Assembly (NCBI GenBank): GCA_900618795.1
Contig: UYJD01000014.1
Location: forward strand, 245,427-309,426
Direction: 5' to 3'
Length of the DNA stretch: 64,000 bases
Source: Cyanodermella asteris
Taxonomy: Eukaryota; Ascomycota; Lecanoromycetes; Ostropales; Stictidaceae
Below are positions 34,068 through 43,708 of the stretch, one piece after another (positions within the stretch are counted from its first letter, which is position 1; each line of letters begins with the position of its first letter). The notes beneath the pieces were generated by a model. The model saw nothing but the letters and a program-made list of their open reading frames with translations. It did no database searches and was not told where the DNA came from. Both the position numbers and the translations under genes were made by a program.

Positions 34068-37000
34068 TCAAATGCGCATTCGTTCAGCCAAGAGCTTGTA
34101 CTCTTTCCGAACCTTCCGTCTTTGAGGCATCAGCTTATCCTTAGCCTTCCCAATCATTTTTGCCACTGCGGGGAAGATGTAATCCTCCCCAAACCATGAA
34201 CAGGCAAAGCCACCAGCAGAAAGCACAAGGACGAAGACCTTGAAAGAGTTCGAGAGCCATGTCAACTGCATGAAGTCGCTGAAGCCTTCGGACGGGTCCA
34301 CAAGCATGTAGACCGAGAAGAGAATCGCGGCTATAATAGTGACAACGAATGGCAAGTTGTGTGACATTGACTCTCTGAACGGTTTGCCCTTACTAAGAAC
34401 AACCGCAGATAGTATGTACTGAAAGCACGAGACAAGGAAGAGGGTGGTGTTCTGCGAATTTTCAATGTTGCTCTCTTCCCGGTCGAGCTTTGGTGGGATG
34501 TACCAGGCTTGACGACGGACGACTTGGAATCCAACGAGCTGTACCAAGATGCAGATGAGCACTTGCCCAAGGAGTGGTATCAGCACCTTGCGCGAGACCA
34601 AGCTCGCCGTGGGCTTCTTGATGCTCAAATGCGGATAAGGGCCTGTCCAGCCCATGAAAATCGCAATCGGAAGGATCAGAAACAGATCGATGAACAGAAA
34701 CTGGAAATCTCCAAGGTTGGAGGCCGAAGCATACAGGAAGCTGACGGACGTGAACTGGATGGCGGAATACAAGCTCATGTACTTGAAGCAGCAAAAGCTG
34801 GTGACCAGCGCTGCGCGACCTTCGCGAATGACCTCGGGAACACAAGAAATGTCGAAGACTCTGCTTGTGAATGGAGCTGCGACCGAGGCTTCTGCTTCCG
34901 AGAGTGAGATGCCCACGTCAGCAGCTTTCAAGGCGCCGCAATCATTCGCACCATCTCCACAGAACGCAGCACAATATTCAATGCTCTGAAACTTCTCAAT
35001 CAGCTCCGCTTTCTCGTCCGGTGACATCCTCGCGAAGACGCTGCCTTTGGTTAACATGCGCTTTGTGAGCTCTTCATTTCCGTATTGTATTATCCATCGG
35101 AAGACATCGCCGCTGACTGCCAGACAGTAGTTTTGAAAGTTGTGCATGTCGTACGGCAGCGATATATCGCCTTCGACAGGTGGTGCTTCAGGTAGTAGGG
35201 TTTTGGAGTCGAGCTGGTAGACCGAATTGTCCACGCTTTCCCATGCGATTTGGGCCTTCGGACTCAGGCTATCGCCCTCAACGAATCTTGGAACAAAGCA
35301 GTGCGCCGTACTGTCAATCAGGTGGCAATCTCTTGCTACACTGATGGCCGTGAGGATATTGTCGCCTGTACACATGACTGTACGGATGTTGGCGTCATTG
35401 AGCTCGTCCAAGATCTCTGTCGTGATCTCTTTCAGTTTGTTCTCGAAGATGATGAAGCCGACGAATTCGAGATTTGACTCTGCTTCTGGTCGTTCCATCT
35501 TCTGGACTTTTACCCAGTTGAGCTTGGGAATGTGCTTAGTCGCGCAGGCGATGACGCGAAACCCACGATGTGTGTAGAACCCTAGCAGATCTTCATAGTC
35601 AGACGGAAAGCTGTCTTGTTTACAGATGTCTCTCATGACTTCGGGTGCACCTTTGACAAAGACGTCTCCACCTTGCGAGCCAAACTGCCTCACTACCACG
35701 CTGGCTCGTCGGAGGTGAGACACAAATTCGAAAGATTTCAGAACCCCGAGCTCGACCGGGGATCGATTTGTATTGCCTTCTTCCTCGTGGTCATACTCTT
35801 GGCCGTGTGGTGGTCTGGCGACCGAAGGGGTAAGGTTGGAACCTTCACTATCCTCGCCGGGTTCTTTCCTGCCCGACTCCTCGTATGACCAACCCGTAAA
35901 TTCGAACATCTTGTAATCAAGAGGATCACCGACTAAGGCATCATCTACCACTCTGAGTGAATGACATGTGGCCATAGTATGCAATGCAGCCTTATGAATG
36001 CTGTAGTCCAGAGTAGGATCCCTCTCATAGTTGGCTGGTGGAAGTACAGCCTCAGCATCCGTAAGAAGATCGCTGAAGGTCATCGCTGGTTTGTGGACCA
36101 CGCGAACTCCCAAGACATCAAGTCCGTCCTCGGTCAAGGTGCCGGTCTTATCGAAGCAGACCAGATCCAGCTTGCCACCTACGTTCACGCGCTGGGGGCT
36201 GATGCAGAAAATTTGTTTCTTCTTCAGACGACCCAAAGCGAAGTTGATGCCAATTGATAGCGTCGCGGGCAGAGCGGGCGGAACAACGATGGTGATCAAA
36301 TCGAGAGCTCGAATCACGATCAAATGCCAGGCGAGGCCCAGTCTGACAAAGTTGATGAACGAGGCGATGAAGCCGAGACCTGCAACGCCAGCCATGACCG
36401 AAATGTAGCGAAAGGAGTCTCGATAAAACTTGAATCCAGAGGGTTTGGGGAAAAGCATGGAGCGGACAAGAGCCCCCTTGGTTGTGTTGAATCCTGTTCT
36501 CAGTACCATACCCAAAGCCACAGCCTCGTCGTCGTCTGTATCTTGTGGACGACGTGCTCGGATTATCTTTGTACCACTGAAGAGGAAGTGACGGGCCACA
36601 GTCGGATGGATAGCATTAGCGCCAAGATCCAGAATGTCGAGAACCTCGTCGACAGCGGGTATCTTGGACACAGGTACAGATTCACCTGTGAGCATGCTCT
36701 CATTGACAATAGCATCTCCAGACAACAAGAGGCTATCGGCGGGGAACTGGCCAAGGGCGGGATCTGACACTTCGTAAACGTCTCCTGGTACCAATTCTGA
36801 ACTGTCCACCGTCCTCCAGAAACCATTTCTTAATACGCGCACATTGCACTCGTATCTCGATATCTCGCGGAGTCGTTTCATGGTCTGCCGTGTCTCAATC
36901 AGAGTCGTGGTGATGCTGACGACGGAAATGATGAAGATGCATGTGGCATAGTAGTAGTACTCGTCCATAGACCAGAGGATCAAACTGGCGATCTGGAACA

Positions 37001-38105
37001 CGTAGAACGGGTGAAAGGCTTCGTCCATCAGCAACGCCGGGATGGATTTCTGCTCGATCTCGATAACATTGTCGCCGAAGACTTGCCTTCTGATGTCGCG
37101 GTCATCACTATCAAGGCCATGACGAAGGACTTTGACGTCTTCCCATTGGGGATCTTTGTAATTGCTGTTGATCAAAAACTTATCTTTCAGCGGATGGAAG
37201 ATAAATTTGATGTATCGGTAGGTCACAGTCCGCATAGACCCAAGCGGTGCATCTGCATCTTCATCATAGTACCGAAGCTTCGGCTTTTCTGCAGCACCAA
37301 ATATTGTGACCAGGGGATGTTCGAACGTCTCAGATTGGATGTCTAGCGTCGATACTTCACCCCATTGATTTTCGATTACCAGCCACTGTGCGTCCTTCAA
37401 CGGTGCCGCTCTGCCGACGATGGCGATTTTCCAAGCAGGGATCCACCTGAAGAGCAGGTATCCTAGGCCTCCAGTGGCTATGCAGAGCAAAACATAGATA
37501 AAGAAGCCAGCCGCGCTCGTCTTAAAGCCTGCGAAGACGACCGTCAGGTCCTCGCTAGCAATGTATATCTTCTGCGTCCGGCGACCTCCTTCGATTCCTG
37601 TCAGATGGCTCGCGACCGAGTGACTGCGCTGTAAAAGTGGATCCTCGACAGAAAGCCTAGATAGTCCAGACGACTTTCGCCGTGGTGGAGTCGGTCGTCC
37701 GGACTCCAGATCTCGCCCATCAATGCTACCGTCGAGCGATTCATCAGTCACTTCCTCGATTGTCGGATCATCAAATATGGCGACCTCTTCATCTTCTGGC
37801 CAGGTCGAAGCTTCGGGTGATTCTTCTTGTTCGTCGTCATAGAATGCAAAGCTGGCAGCTGAGCCGGATCGCTCTCTGTAATGAGCAAAGCCCGCCTGAC
37901 TGGTCGGCAAACTCTCTGAAATTGGACCGGCAAACACCTCGTCGTGAGCCATCTCAACCTCGGACACAAAGCTACCGGCAGCAAACTCAGACCCGCGTCG
38001 ATAGGACAGCCCACTGATACTGGTATTACTGCGAGTTCGCCCATGATGACGAGAGCCGGATTCGCTACGGCGAAATTGGCCACTAGGCCTTGGTGTTCCG
38101 TTCAT
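34068..38105 (-). CDS. YPK9: P5B-type ATPase (Ypk9/ATP13A2-like, vacuolar)
   Basis: Single-exon P-type ATPase of 1345 aa from the ATG at 38105 (MNGTPRPSGQFRRSESGSRH). An in-frame ATG at 38219 would add 38 less conserved residues. The N-terminal 200 residues are Ser/Glu-rich cytosolic sequence. The TGES actuator motif is at 473-476, the fourth membrane helix carries PPALP (609-613), the mark of the P5B subgroup, and the phosphorylated Asp652 lies in DKTGT. The hinge is GDGANDCGALKAADVGISLS. Six further membrane segments and the basic tail KVRKEYKLLAERM follow. P5B ATPases act in vacuolar/lysosomal membranes; human ATP13A2 exports polyamines and yeast Ypk9 protects against metals. Specific cargo here is inferred. 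The gene is divergent from NAP1. Confidence 0.94.
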   Translation of the reverse strand: MNGTPRPSGQFRRSESGSRHHGRTRSNTSISGLSYRRGSEFAAGSFVSEVEMAHDEVFAGPISESLPTSQAGFAHYRERSGSAASFAFYDDEQEESPEASTWPEDEEVAIFDDPTIEEVTDESLDGSIDGRDLESGRPTPPRRKSSGLSRLSVEDPLLQRSHSVASHLTGIEGGRRTQKIYIASEDLTVVFAGFKTSAAGFFIYVLLCIATGGLGYLLFRWIPAWKIAIVGRAAPLKDAQWLVIENQWGEVSTLDIQSETFEHPLVTIFGAAEKPKLRYYDEDADAPLGSMRTVTYRYIKFIFHPLKDKFLINSNYKDPQWEDVKVLRHGLDSDDRDIRRQVFGDNVIEIEQKSIPALLMDEAFHPFYVFQIASLILWSMDEYYYYATCIFIISVVSITTTLIETRQTMKRLREISRYECNVRVLRNGFWRTVDSSELVPGDVYEVSDPALGQFPADSLLLSGDAIVNESMLTGESVPVSKIPAVDEVLDILDLGANAIHPTVARHFLFSGTKIIRARRPQDTDDDEAVALGMVLRTGFNTTKGALVRSMLFPKPSGFKFYRDSFRYISVMAGVAGLGFIASFINFVRLGLAWHLIVIRALDLITIVVPPALPATLSIGINFALGRLKKKQIFCISPQRVNVGGKLDLVCFDKTGTLTEDGLDVLGVRVVHKPAMTFSDLLTDAEAVLPPANYERDPTLDYSIHKAALHTMATCHSLRVVDDALVGDPLDYKMFEFTGWSYEESGRKEPGEDSEGSNLTPSVARPPHGQEYDHEEEGNTNRSPVELGVLKSFEFVSHLRRASVVVRQFGSQGGDVFVKGAPEVMRDICKQDSFPSDYEDLLGFYTHRGFRVIACATKHIPKLNWVKVQKMERPEAESNLEFVGFIIFENKLKEITTEILDELNDANIRTVMCTGDNILTAISVARDCHLIDSTAHCFVPRFVEGDSLSPKAQIAWESVDNSVYQLDSKTLLPEAPPVEGDISLPYDMHNFQNYCLAVSGDVFRWIIQYGNEELTKRMLTKGSVFARMSPDEKAELIEKFQSIEYCAAFCGDGANDCGALKAADVGISLSEAEASVAAPFTSRVFDISCVPEVIREGRAALVTSFCCFKYMSLYSAIQFTSVSFLYASASNLGDFQFLFIDLFLILPIAIFMGWTGPYPHLSIKKPTASLVSRKVLIPLLGQVLICILVQLVGFQVVRRQAWYIPPKLDREESNIENSQNTTLFLVSCFQYILSAVVLSKGKPFRESMSHNLPFVVTIIAAILFSVYMLVDPSEGFSDFMQLTWLSNSFKVFVLVLSAGGFACSWFGEDYIFPAVAKMIGKAKDKLMPQRRKVRKEYKLLAERMRI

Positions 38106-38628
38106 GATAGGCAGCGTTGACCCAGACTCTGCCCAAGGACTATCGGAACGAGCGTAACTCAGCCAAACAGCTCGATGGCGCAGTTCCGTCCAAACCTGGT
38201 AACACAGGCATGAATGCACGCGATAAGGCTCTCACGTCCAAAGTGTCGCAGAGAGGGGACTGGTTATGAGCAAGATCAATGAGCCTCGGACGGAAGCATA
38301 CTTGGTCAAGGAAAGACCCCGAGTGTATGGGGAGTCTGTGGGTCCCCCGGCTCTGTGCTGGGACAACTATTGTGGAAGAACGTCAGCTTGAGAAATTCAG
38401 CATTTTAGTGACGTGTAACCTGAAGCATTTAAAGTTCGCTGTTACAGTAGAGAACGCGCGGTGATTTGCGCGCCACGGGGTACCAGCGGCGGCCTGTTGG
38501 CCGCGCGCTTAACCCTTGGCCTTTGTACTTGGCGGGGTCTTGCTAGATTTCCCAAAGTCTTTGAAAACCCACTATCAAACCTCCACGACTCGTCAATACC
38601 TATTCCGACATCTCCAACGGCCGTCAGC
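38106..38628. promoter_or_regulatory. Divergent intergenic region P5B ATPase / NAP1
   Basis: The 523 bp between divergent start codons contain both promoters. No specific binding site was identified with confidence. Confidence 0.5.
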
Positions 38629-40024
38629 ATGTCTGAACCTATCAAGAACAGACGGTTGGACAGCCAGACAGCGCCGTGAGTGCCCCGCCGGCCCCTCAAC
38701 AAACCTCTCAACGGAGGCAACTGACTGGAAAACGCAGGACCCCCCAGAATACTCCGGCATCCGGCGCTCCCATCACCTCTCGCGCACAGGCCCCAACTCT
38801 AGGTAGTCTCAAAGAGGGTGTGTGCTCCTTTTCATCGAATTTATGTACGTTCGTCAACTAACGAGAAAATTAGAGGACCTTGATCGCGCCGCCGCCGCTT
38901 CCATTTTTGCTCAGAACCCGCAGCTTGTGAATCTGATTGAGGGCAAGCTCGGAACCTTAGTCGGCCGATCATCAGGTTACGTTGAGTCGCTACCTGCCCC
39001 GGTCAAGCGCCGCGTTGCCGGTCTGAAAGGCATTCAGAAAGAGCATTCGAAGCTCGAGAAGCAATTTCAAGAGGAGGTCCTTGAGCTTGAAAAGAAGTAC
39101 TTTGCCAAGTACAAGCCTCTTTACGAGAAGCGTGCCGCAATCGTCAATGGCCAGGCTGAACCTAGCGAGGAGGAGGTGAAGGAAGGCGAGGCAGACCAAG
39201 AGGATGAAGACGCCGATGATGAAACAGATGAAAACAACGAGGCTAAAGAGGCCGACGTTGACACGAAGGCACAAGAGAACATCAACGGCATCCCCGAATT
39301 CTGGCTCTCCGCAATGAAGAATAACGTCAGTCTCGCGGATCTTGTTACCGAGCGTGACGAGGGCGCCTTGAAACACCTCACCGACATCCGCATGGAATAT
39401 CTCGAAAAGCCCGGTTTCCGTCTCATCTTCGCCTTTGCCGACAACGAATTTTTCACAAACAAAACCATCACGAAGACGTATTACTACCAGGAAGATACTG
39501 GCTACGGTGGCGACTACATTTACGACCATGCTGAAGGAGACAAGATTGAGTGGAACCCCGAGAAGGACTTGACTGTTCGTGTAGAGCAGAAGAAGCAGCG
39601 CAACAAGAACACAAAGCAGACCCGCATCGTGAAGAAGACTGTGCCGACTGAGTCATTCTTCAACTTTTTCAACCCGCCCAAGGTCCCCGATGAAGAGGAC
39701 GAGAATGTGCCAGAAGACATCGAGGAGAGGCTTGAGCTTGACTACCAGCTTGGTGAAGACATCAAAGAGAAACTCATCCCGCGCGCTATCGACTGGTTCA
39801 CAGGCGAGGCTCTACGGTTTGAAGAGCTTGAGGATATGGAGGACGACTTTGAGGACGAAGACGACGACGACGAGCTCAGCGATGAGAGGGATGACGAGGA
39901 GGAATCTGAGGAGGATGAGGTGAGCTCTTCCCCATGATTGCTGGCCGACGACAGTAAGCTGACATTCATGCAGGAAGACGGCTCGAAGCCCAAGCAGGAG
40001 GCTGCTGAGTGCAAGCAGAGCTGA
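38629..40024 (+). CDS. NAP1: Nucleosome assembly protein NAP1 (histone chaperone)
   Basis: Binds H2A-H2B, shuttling between cytoplasm and nucleus. Four exons, 38629-38675, 38738-38817, 38874-39919 and about 39975-40024, give about 407 aa. The start MSEPIKNRRLDSQTA, then PQNTPASGAPITSRAQAP and FAQNPQLVNLIEGKLGTLVG, is the family N-terminus. The long dimerisation helix contains RRVAGLKGIQKEHSKLEKQF and FAKYKPLYEKR. The core continues with IPEFWLSAMKN, NEFFTNKTITKTYYYQ and the NFFNPPKVPDEED loop. An acidic tail runs from about residue 360. The last exon, 17 codons, ends CKQS, a CaaX prenylation signal as in animal NAP1L1 (CKQQ). Intron 3 separates the acidic tail from this signal. The exact last base may be off by one. 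Confidence 0.93.
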
Positions 40025-41019
40025 AGAAACCACATTACCGGATTAGTCTCTACCAGAATACTGTCGTGAATAATTGCGATCGATGCAGATTATCACTGAT
40101 GGCGACAAGACCTCGGTCATTTGGGTTTGCACAAGAAGGGAATATGGAGTTTAGGGTTATAAGCATAGTGTCCTGCATACATGGGCTTGTGTTGATTATT
40201 AACTGTCTGACTGTCGAGATGGGTGGCTGTAGCGACTGATTAGCAAGCAATAACTTCCCTCTCGACTTGCCGGTCGTTCGAAGTTCAAATTTCGCTTCCG
40301 GCGCGAGCGGGAGAATTTTCGTAATGCTTACATATAATAATCACTGTTTATTCCGTTCGACGAAAGCCCCGAAAATCACTGCCAGTGTATTGCCACACTG
40401 GGTTTATCTGACTCATTTATCACACGGATGGCTGTATACGCCGAAGTAGCGCTGCCTGCTGCTCGTCGCCGCCTAGATGATGCCAGCCAGAGACCGAATA
40501 TTGAAACACAGCTTGTCGTACCAACTACGACGTTCTGCCAACAGCCCAGGTGACTCTTTGGTGTAGCAGATTCCGTCATATCGCGTTGACTGTGTCGCTT
40601 TACCCTGAGTATTACCTCCAAAGGGGGGATACCGAGGGCACTACTAGGAGCTTGTCTGGATGCAGGTACATCTGCAGCTGTCCATGCTTGATTTCTTCGT
40701 TACATGATCGCCCTTGACACTTTCTCGAAGACTTACTGCGTCGAATCTACTAGTATACAGCCTTTGCTTTCGTATTTGCCGAAGCATTTTGCTTTTGGCT
40801 CGTTTAGCCGACAACGCCTCAAAGTCAAAGAAGTTTTGACGTGTGGCGGTGGTGGCGCCGCGACCAAAGATCTGACGCAGCCGTCCGAAGATCGCTGGAT
40901 CCCTCATGTGGTGTGATTCATAGAATAGAATTTTATTTTCCTGAGCTCGGCTACCCATAACTACGAAGGCAGCTGAACTGGAACTGCTCTTCGACATTAC
41001 CGCACATCTCATAGCAAAC
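40025..41019. other. Intergenic between NAP1 and 3-phosphoglycerate dehydrogenase
   Basis: About 1 kb holding the NAP1 3' UTR and the dehydrogenase promoter. A 134-codon antisense frame at 40644-41048 overlaps the next start and has no motif. One amino-acid-control-like site is listed separately. Confidence 0.45.
40409..40415. promoter_or_regulatory. Candidate Gcn4/CpcA site (TGACTCA) upstream of SER33
   Basis: A perfect TGACTCA, the bZIP consensus of the cross-pathway amino-acid control factor CpcA/Gcn4, lies about 605 bp before the phosphoglycerate dehydrogenase start. A related TGACTCT occurs about 140 bp nearer the gene. Serine biosynthesis is a known Gcn4 target, so the placement is sensible, but a 7-bp site can occur by chance. 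Confidence 0.35.
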
Positions 41020-42477
41020 ATGGCTTCCCAAGCGCGCAACATTGTCAACTCGGTCGGCCAGCTTGGCAGCGATTTCGCCGCGCAGCTGAGCGTCTCAACC
41101 TCGCCCTCGCAAAGTTACAAAGCTCCGCATCAAGATGGTAGCAATCCGCATTCATATCAGTCTGGAAGCCACTTCGGAAGCAGACGGCTCTCTACTGGCG
41201 CAAGGCCTACCGCCAAGCAATTAAAACCCTTTGCGACAGAGGACATCAAAATCTTGCTGCTGGAAAATGTCAACATTACTGGCCGAGAGAAGCTCCAGGA
41301 GCAGGGGTACCAGGTCGAAGCTCTCAAGGCTTCTCTGCCCGAAGAAGAGCTCATTGCTAAAATCCGGGATGTCCACGTCATCGGTATCCGATCAAAGACG
41401 AAGCTGACGGCGCGTGTTCTTCGTGAAGCAAAGAATCTGATTGTCATTGGTTGTTTCTGTATCGGTACAAACCAGGTCGACCTCAAGTACGCTGCCGAAC
41501 ACGGTATCGCCGTCTTCAACTCGCCATTCTCGAATTCCCGTTCAGTTGCAGAATTGGTGATCTGCGAGATCATCGCTTTAGCACGACAACTTGGCGATCG
41601 CTCGAATGAGCTGCATCAGGGCATTTGGAACAAGGTCAGTAATGGTTGCTGGGAAGTTCGAGGCAAGACATTAGGGATCATCGGCTATGGCCACATCGGT
41701 GCTCAGTTGTCCGTTTTGGCGGAAGCCATGGGCATGAATGTTGTCTACCACGATGTGGTCAACCTGATGAACCTGGGTTCGGCAAGACAAGTAAAAGATC
41801 TGCCTGAGTTGCTCGCTGCGGCGGACTTCGTTACGGCTCACGTTCCGGAGCTGCCTGAGACGACAAATCTCATCGGAGAGGCGGAACTAGCCGCGATGAA
41901 GAAAGGAAGCTATCTCATTAATGCCAGCCGTGGCATGGTTGTCGATATTCCAGCTTTGATCCATGCAATGAGGACTGGGCACATTGCAGGGGCTGCGCTG
42001 GACGTGTATCCCCAGGAGCCGGCCGGCAACGGCGAATACTTCAAGAACAATCTCAATGCCTGGACAGAGGATTTAACGAGCCTGAAGAACATCATACTTA
42101 CACCGCACATTGGTGGCAGCACCGAAGAAGCGCAGAGAGCCATCGGAATTGAAGTCGCCGATGCTTTAATCCGATATGTCAACCAGGGACTCACGATTGG
42201 CGCTGTCAACTTGCCCGAGGTCAACCTTCGCAGCCTGACCTTGGACGAGCCGAATCACGTCCGGGTCATCTACATTCATCAAAACGTGCCTGGTGTATTG
42301 AGGAAAGTCAATGAGATCCTGGGTGACTACAACGTCGACAAGCAGATGACAGACAGCAGAGGCGACGTTGCCTATTTGATGGCAGACATTAGTAACGTCC
42401 AGCACAGCGATATTCGCGGTCTATACGACAGCTTGGAGAACTTGAGCTCGAGGATCGTGACAAGAGTCTTGTACTAG
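41020..42477 (+). CDS. SER33: D-3-phosphoglycerate dehydrogenase (first step of serine synthesis)
   Basis: Oxidises 3-phosphoglycerate to 3-phosphohydroxypyruvate with NAD+. Single exon, 485 aa. After a 60-residue Ser-rich N-terminal extension comes the substrate-binding domain (IKILLLENVNITGREKLQ, VIGIRSKTKLTARVL). The NAD Rossmann motif is GKTLGIIGYGHIG at about residue 217-229. The substrate/catalytic blocks are LINASRGMVVDIPALIHAM with the conserved Arg, the Glu in DVYPQEPAG, and the catalytic His in LTPHIGGSTEEAQ. The last 75 residues form an ACT regulatory domain (HNVRVIYIHQNVPGVL region, DYNVDKQMTDSRGDVAYL), the site of serine feedback in homologues. The length fits yeast Ser3/Ser33 (469 aa). 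The ATG at 41020 is preceded by CATAGCAAAC. Confidence 0.96.
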   Translation: MASQARNIVNSVGQLGSDFAAQLSVSTSPSQSYKAPHQDGSNPHSYQSGSHFGSRRLSTGARPTAKQLKPFATEDIKILLLENVNITGREKLQEQGYQVEALKASLPEEELIAKIRDVHVIGIRSKTKLTARVLREAKNLIVIGCFCIGTNQVDLKYAAEHGIAVFNSPFSNSRSVAELVICEIIALARQLGDRSNELHQGIWNKVSNGCWEVRGKTLGIIGYGHIGAQLSVLAEAMGMNVVYHDVVNLMNLGSARQVKDLPELLAAADFVTAHVPELPETTNLIGEAELAAMKKGSYLINASRGMVVDIPALIHAMRTGHIAGAALDVYPQEPAGNGEYFKNNLNAWTEDLTSLKNIILTPHIGGSTEEAQRAIGIEVADALIRYVNQGLTIGAVNLPEVNLRSLTLDEPNHVRVIYIHQNVPGVLRKVNEILGDYNVDKQMTDSRGDVAYLMADISNVQHSDIRGLYDSLENLSSRIVTRVLY

Positions 42478-43708
42478 ATGCGGAGAGTAATCGAAAATGT
42501 GCATGCATCCGAGGACTGAAAAGGCGTTTGGCGAGAAAAGGCTGCTTTGATTTTACAAGGGTATCATGGCGCATAGTTCTTCAACGAAAGGTGGCCAGCC
42601 TCAACACAGGGCCAGATTAGCTTTAGCAAATAAGTTCCTCATCTCACGATTTCCGGTGTACAAGTGAAAGTCGGCGTCTTCAGACTGGACTGCCAAAACA
42701 CCTGATATCCCCTCCCGAGGACTTTGGAAACCTGTCTATTACTAGACGCGGCATAGAACCATTGTGTCGAATCTGTGGTTCGGAGTTTCGGAACGGGGGA
42801 GAATGACCGATACGTAGCCGTTGAGAGCTTGTCAATCCTGCAAGCTCAGAGACCTGTTTGGTGAGCAGACTGCTCCGGTGCTGTGACGCCGTTAGGTTGG
42901 CGCGCCATGGCTACCTGAACCGACGGAAACGTTGAGCAGACACGGCGACATGGACAGTAACATTTACAGACCGATGCTCAGCGACAATCATGCGCAGGCT
43001 CCAATGAGCATAGTGAAGCCCTTGGCCTCCTTTTCAGAAACTCGAGAAGAGACGTTTCGGGAGATGGTAGATAACGCAGCCCCTGACGCCGATACCACGT
43101 GCTAATAAGCGTGTTTCATCGAGGCGCTAGGCAGGCTGCCCCGGACATTCATGGTCGACCGTTGTCTAGGAATGGCGGGACAGCATTGTTTGCAGTCGGA
43201 GCAAACGTGGCCGTTGTGGATCCAGTAGAACAAGCAAATTGTAGCAAACTTGGGAATCAACGGACGCTGAGCGCAGAGAGATCCCGGGCTGTGACTGTGA
43301 GAAGGTCCCTGAGGAGTGGACGATGCGGACGATGCACTTGCGACTTGCGGGAGAAAGTAAATCCGCGGCGGACGGGCCATCCGGCAGTGGATCGGCTGGG
43401 GAGCGCCCCTGAACACGGCGTGCCAGCCGCCTGTCCAGGCTGATGAAGTGAGACGCTCCGAAGATAGTTCCATCTGCTGCTTCCTGCTGCGCTGCCTTTC
43501 CCAAAATATCTTCACGCCCTTGCAGAAAGACACTCCATCGGTGCGCTGGGCGATCGAGGTGGAGGAGGTTTCTGCACTTCTTGAAGCCCTCGCTTTGAAT
43601 CTGTCCTGTCTTTAGATCGTCTTCGTTTCGGTCCTCCCCGATGTACTGAGCCTCCTGCTTGCTCAACTTCCTCTCGAGCGAGCTATCCCCCCTGGATCAC
43701 TAGCCATC
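42478..43708. other. Intergenic between SER33 and myosin V
   Basis: About 1.2 kb. A 166-codon antisense frame at 43166-43666 and shorter plus-strand frames have no recognisable domain. Probably SER33 3' sequence and the promoter and leader of the myosin gene. Confidence 0.45.

Noticed and set aside
40265-40310. GTTCGAAGTTCAAAT, resembling a tRNA T-loop
   Set aside because: No acceptor, D or anticodon arm can be paired around it.
43166-43666. 166-codon antisense frame upstream of myosin V
   Set aside because: No recognisable family, overlaps the presumed myosin leader, and competing frames are equally open.
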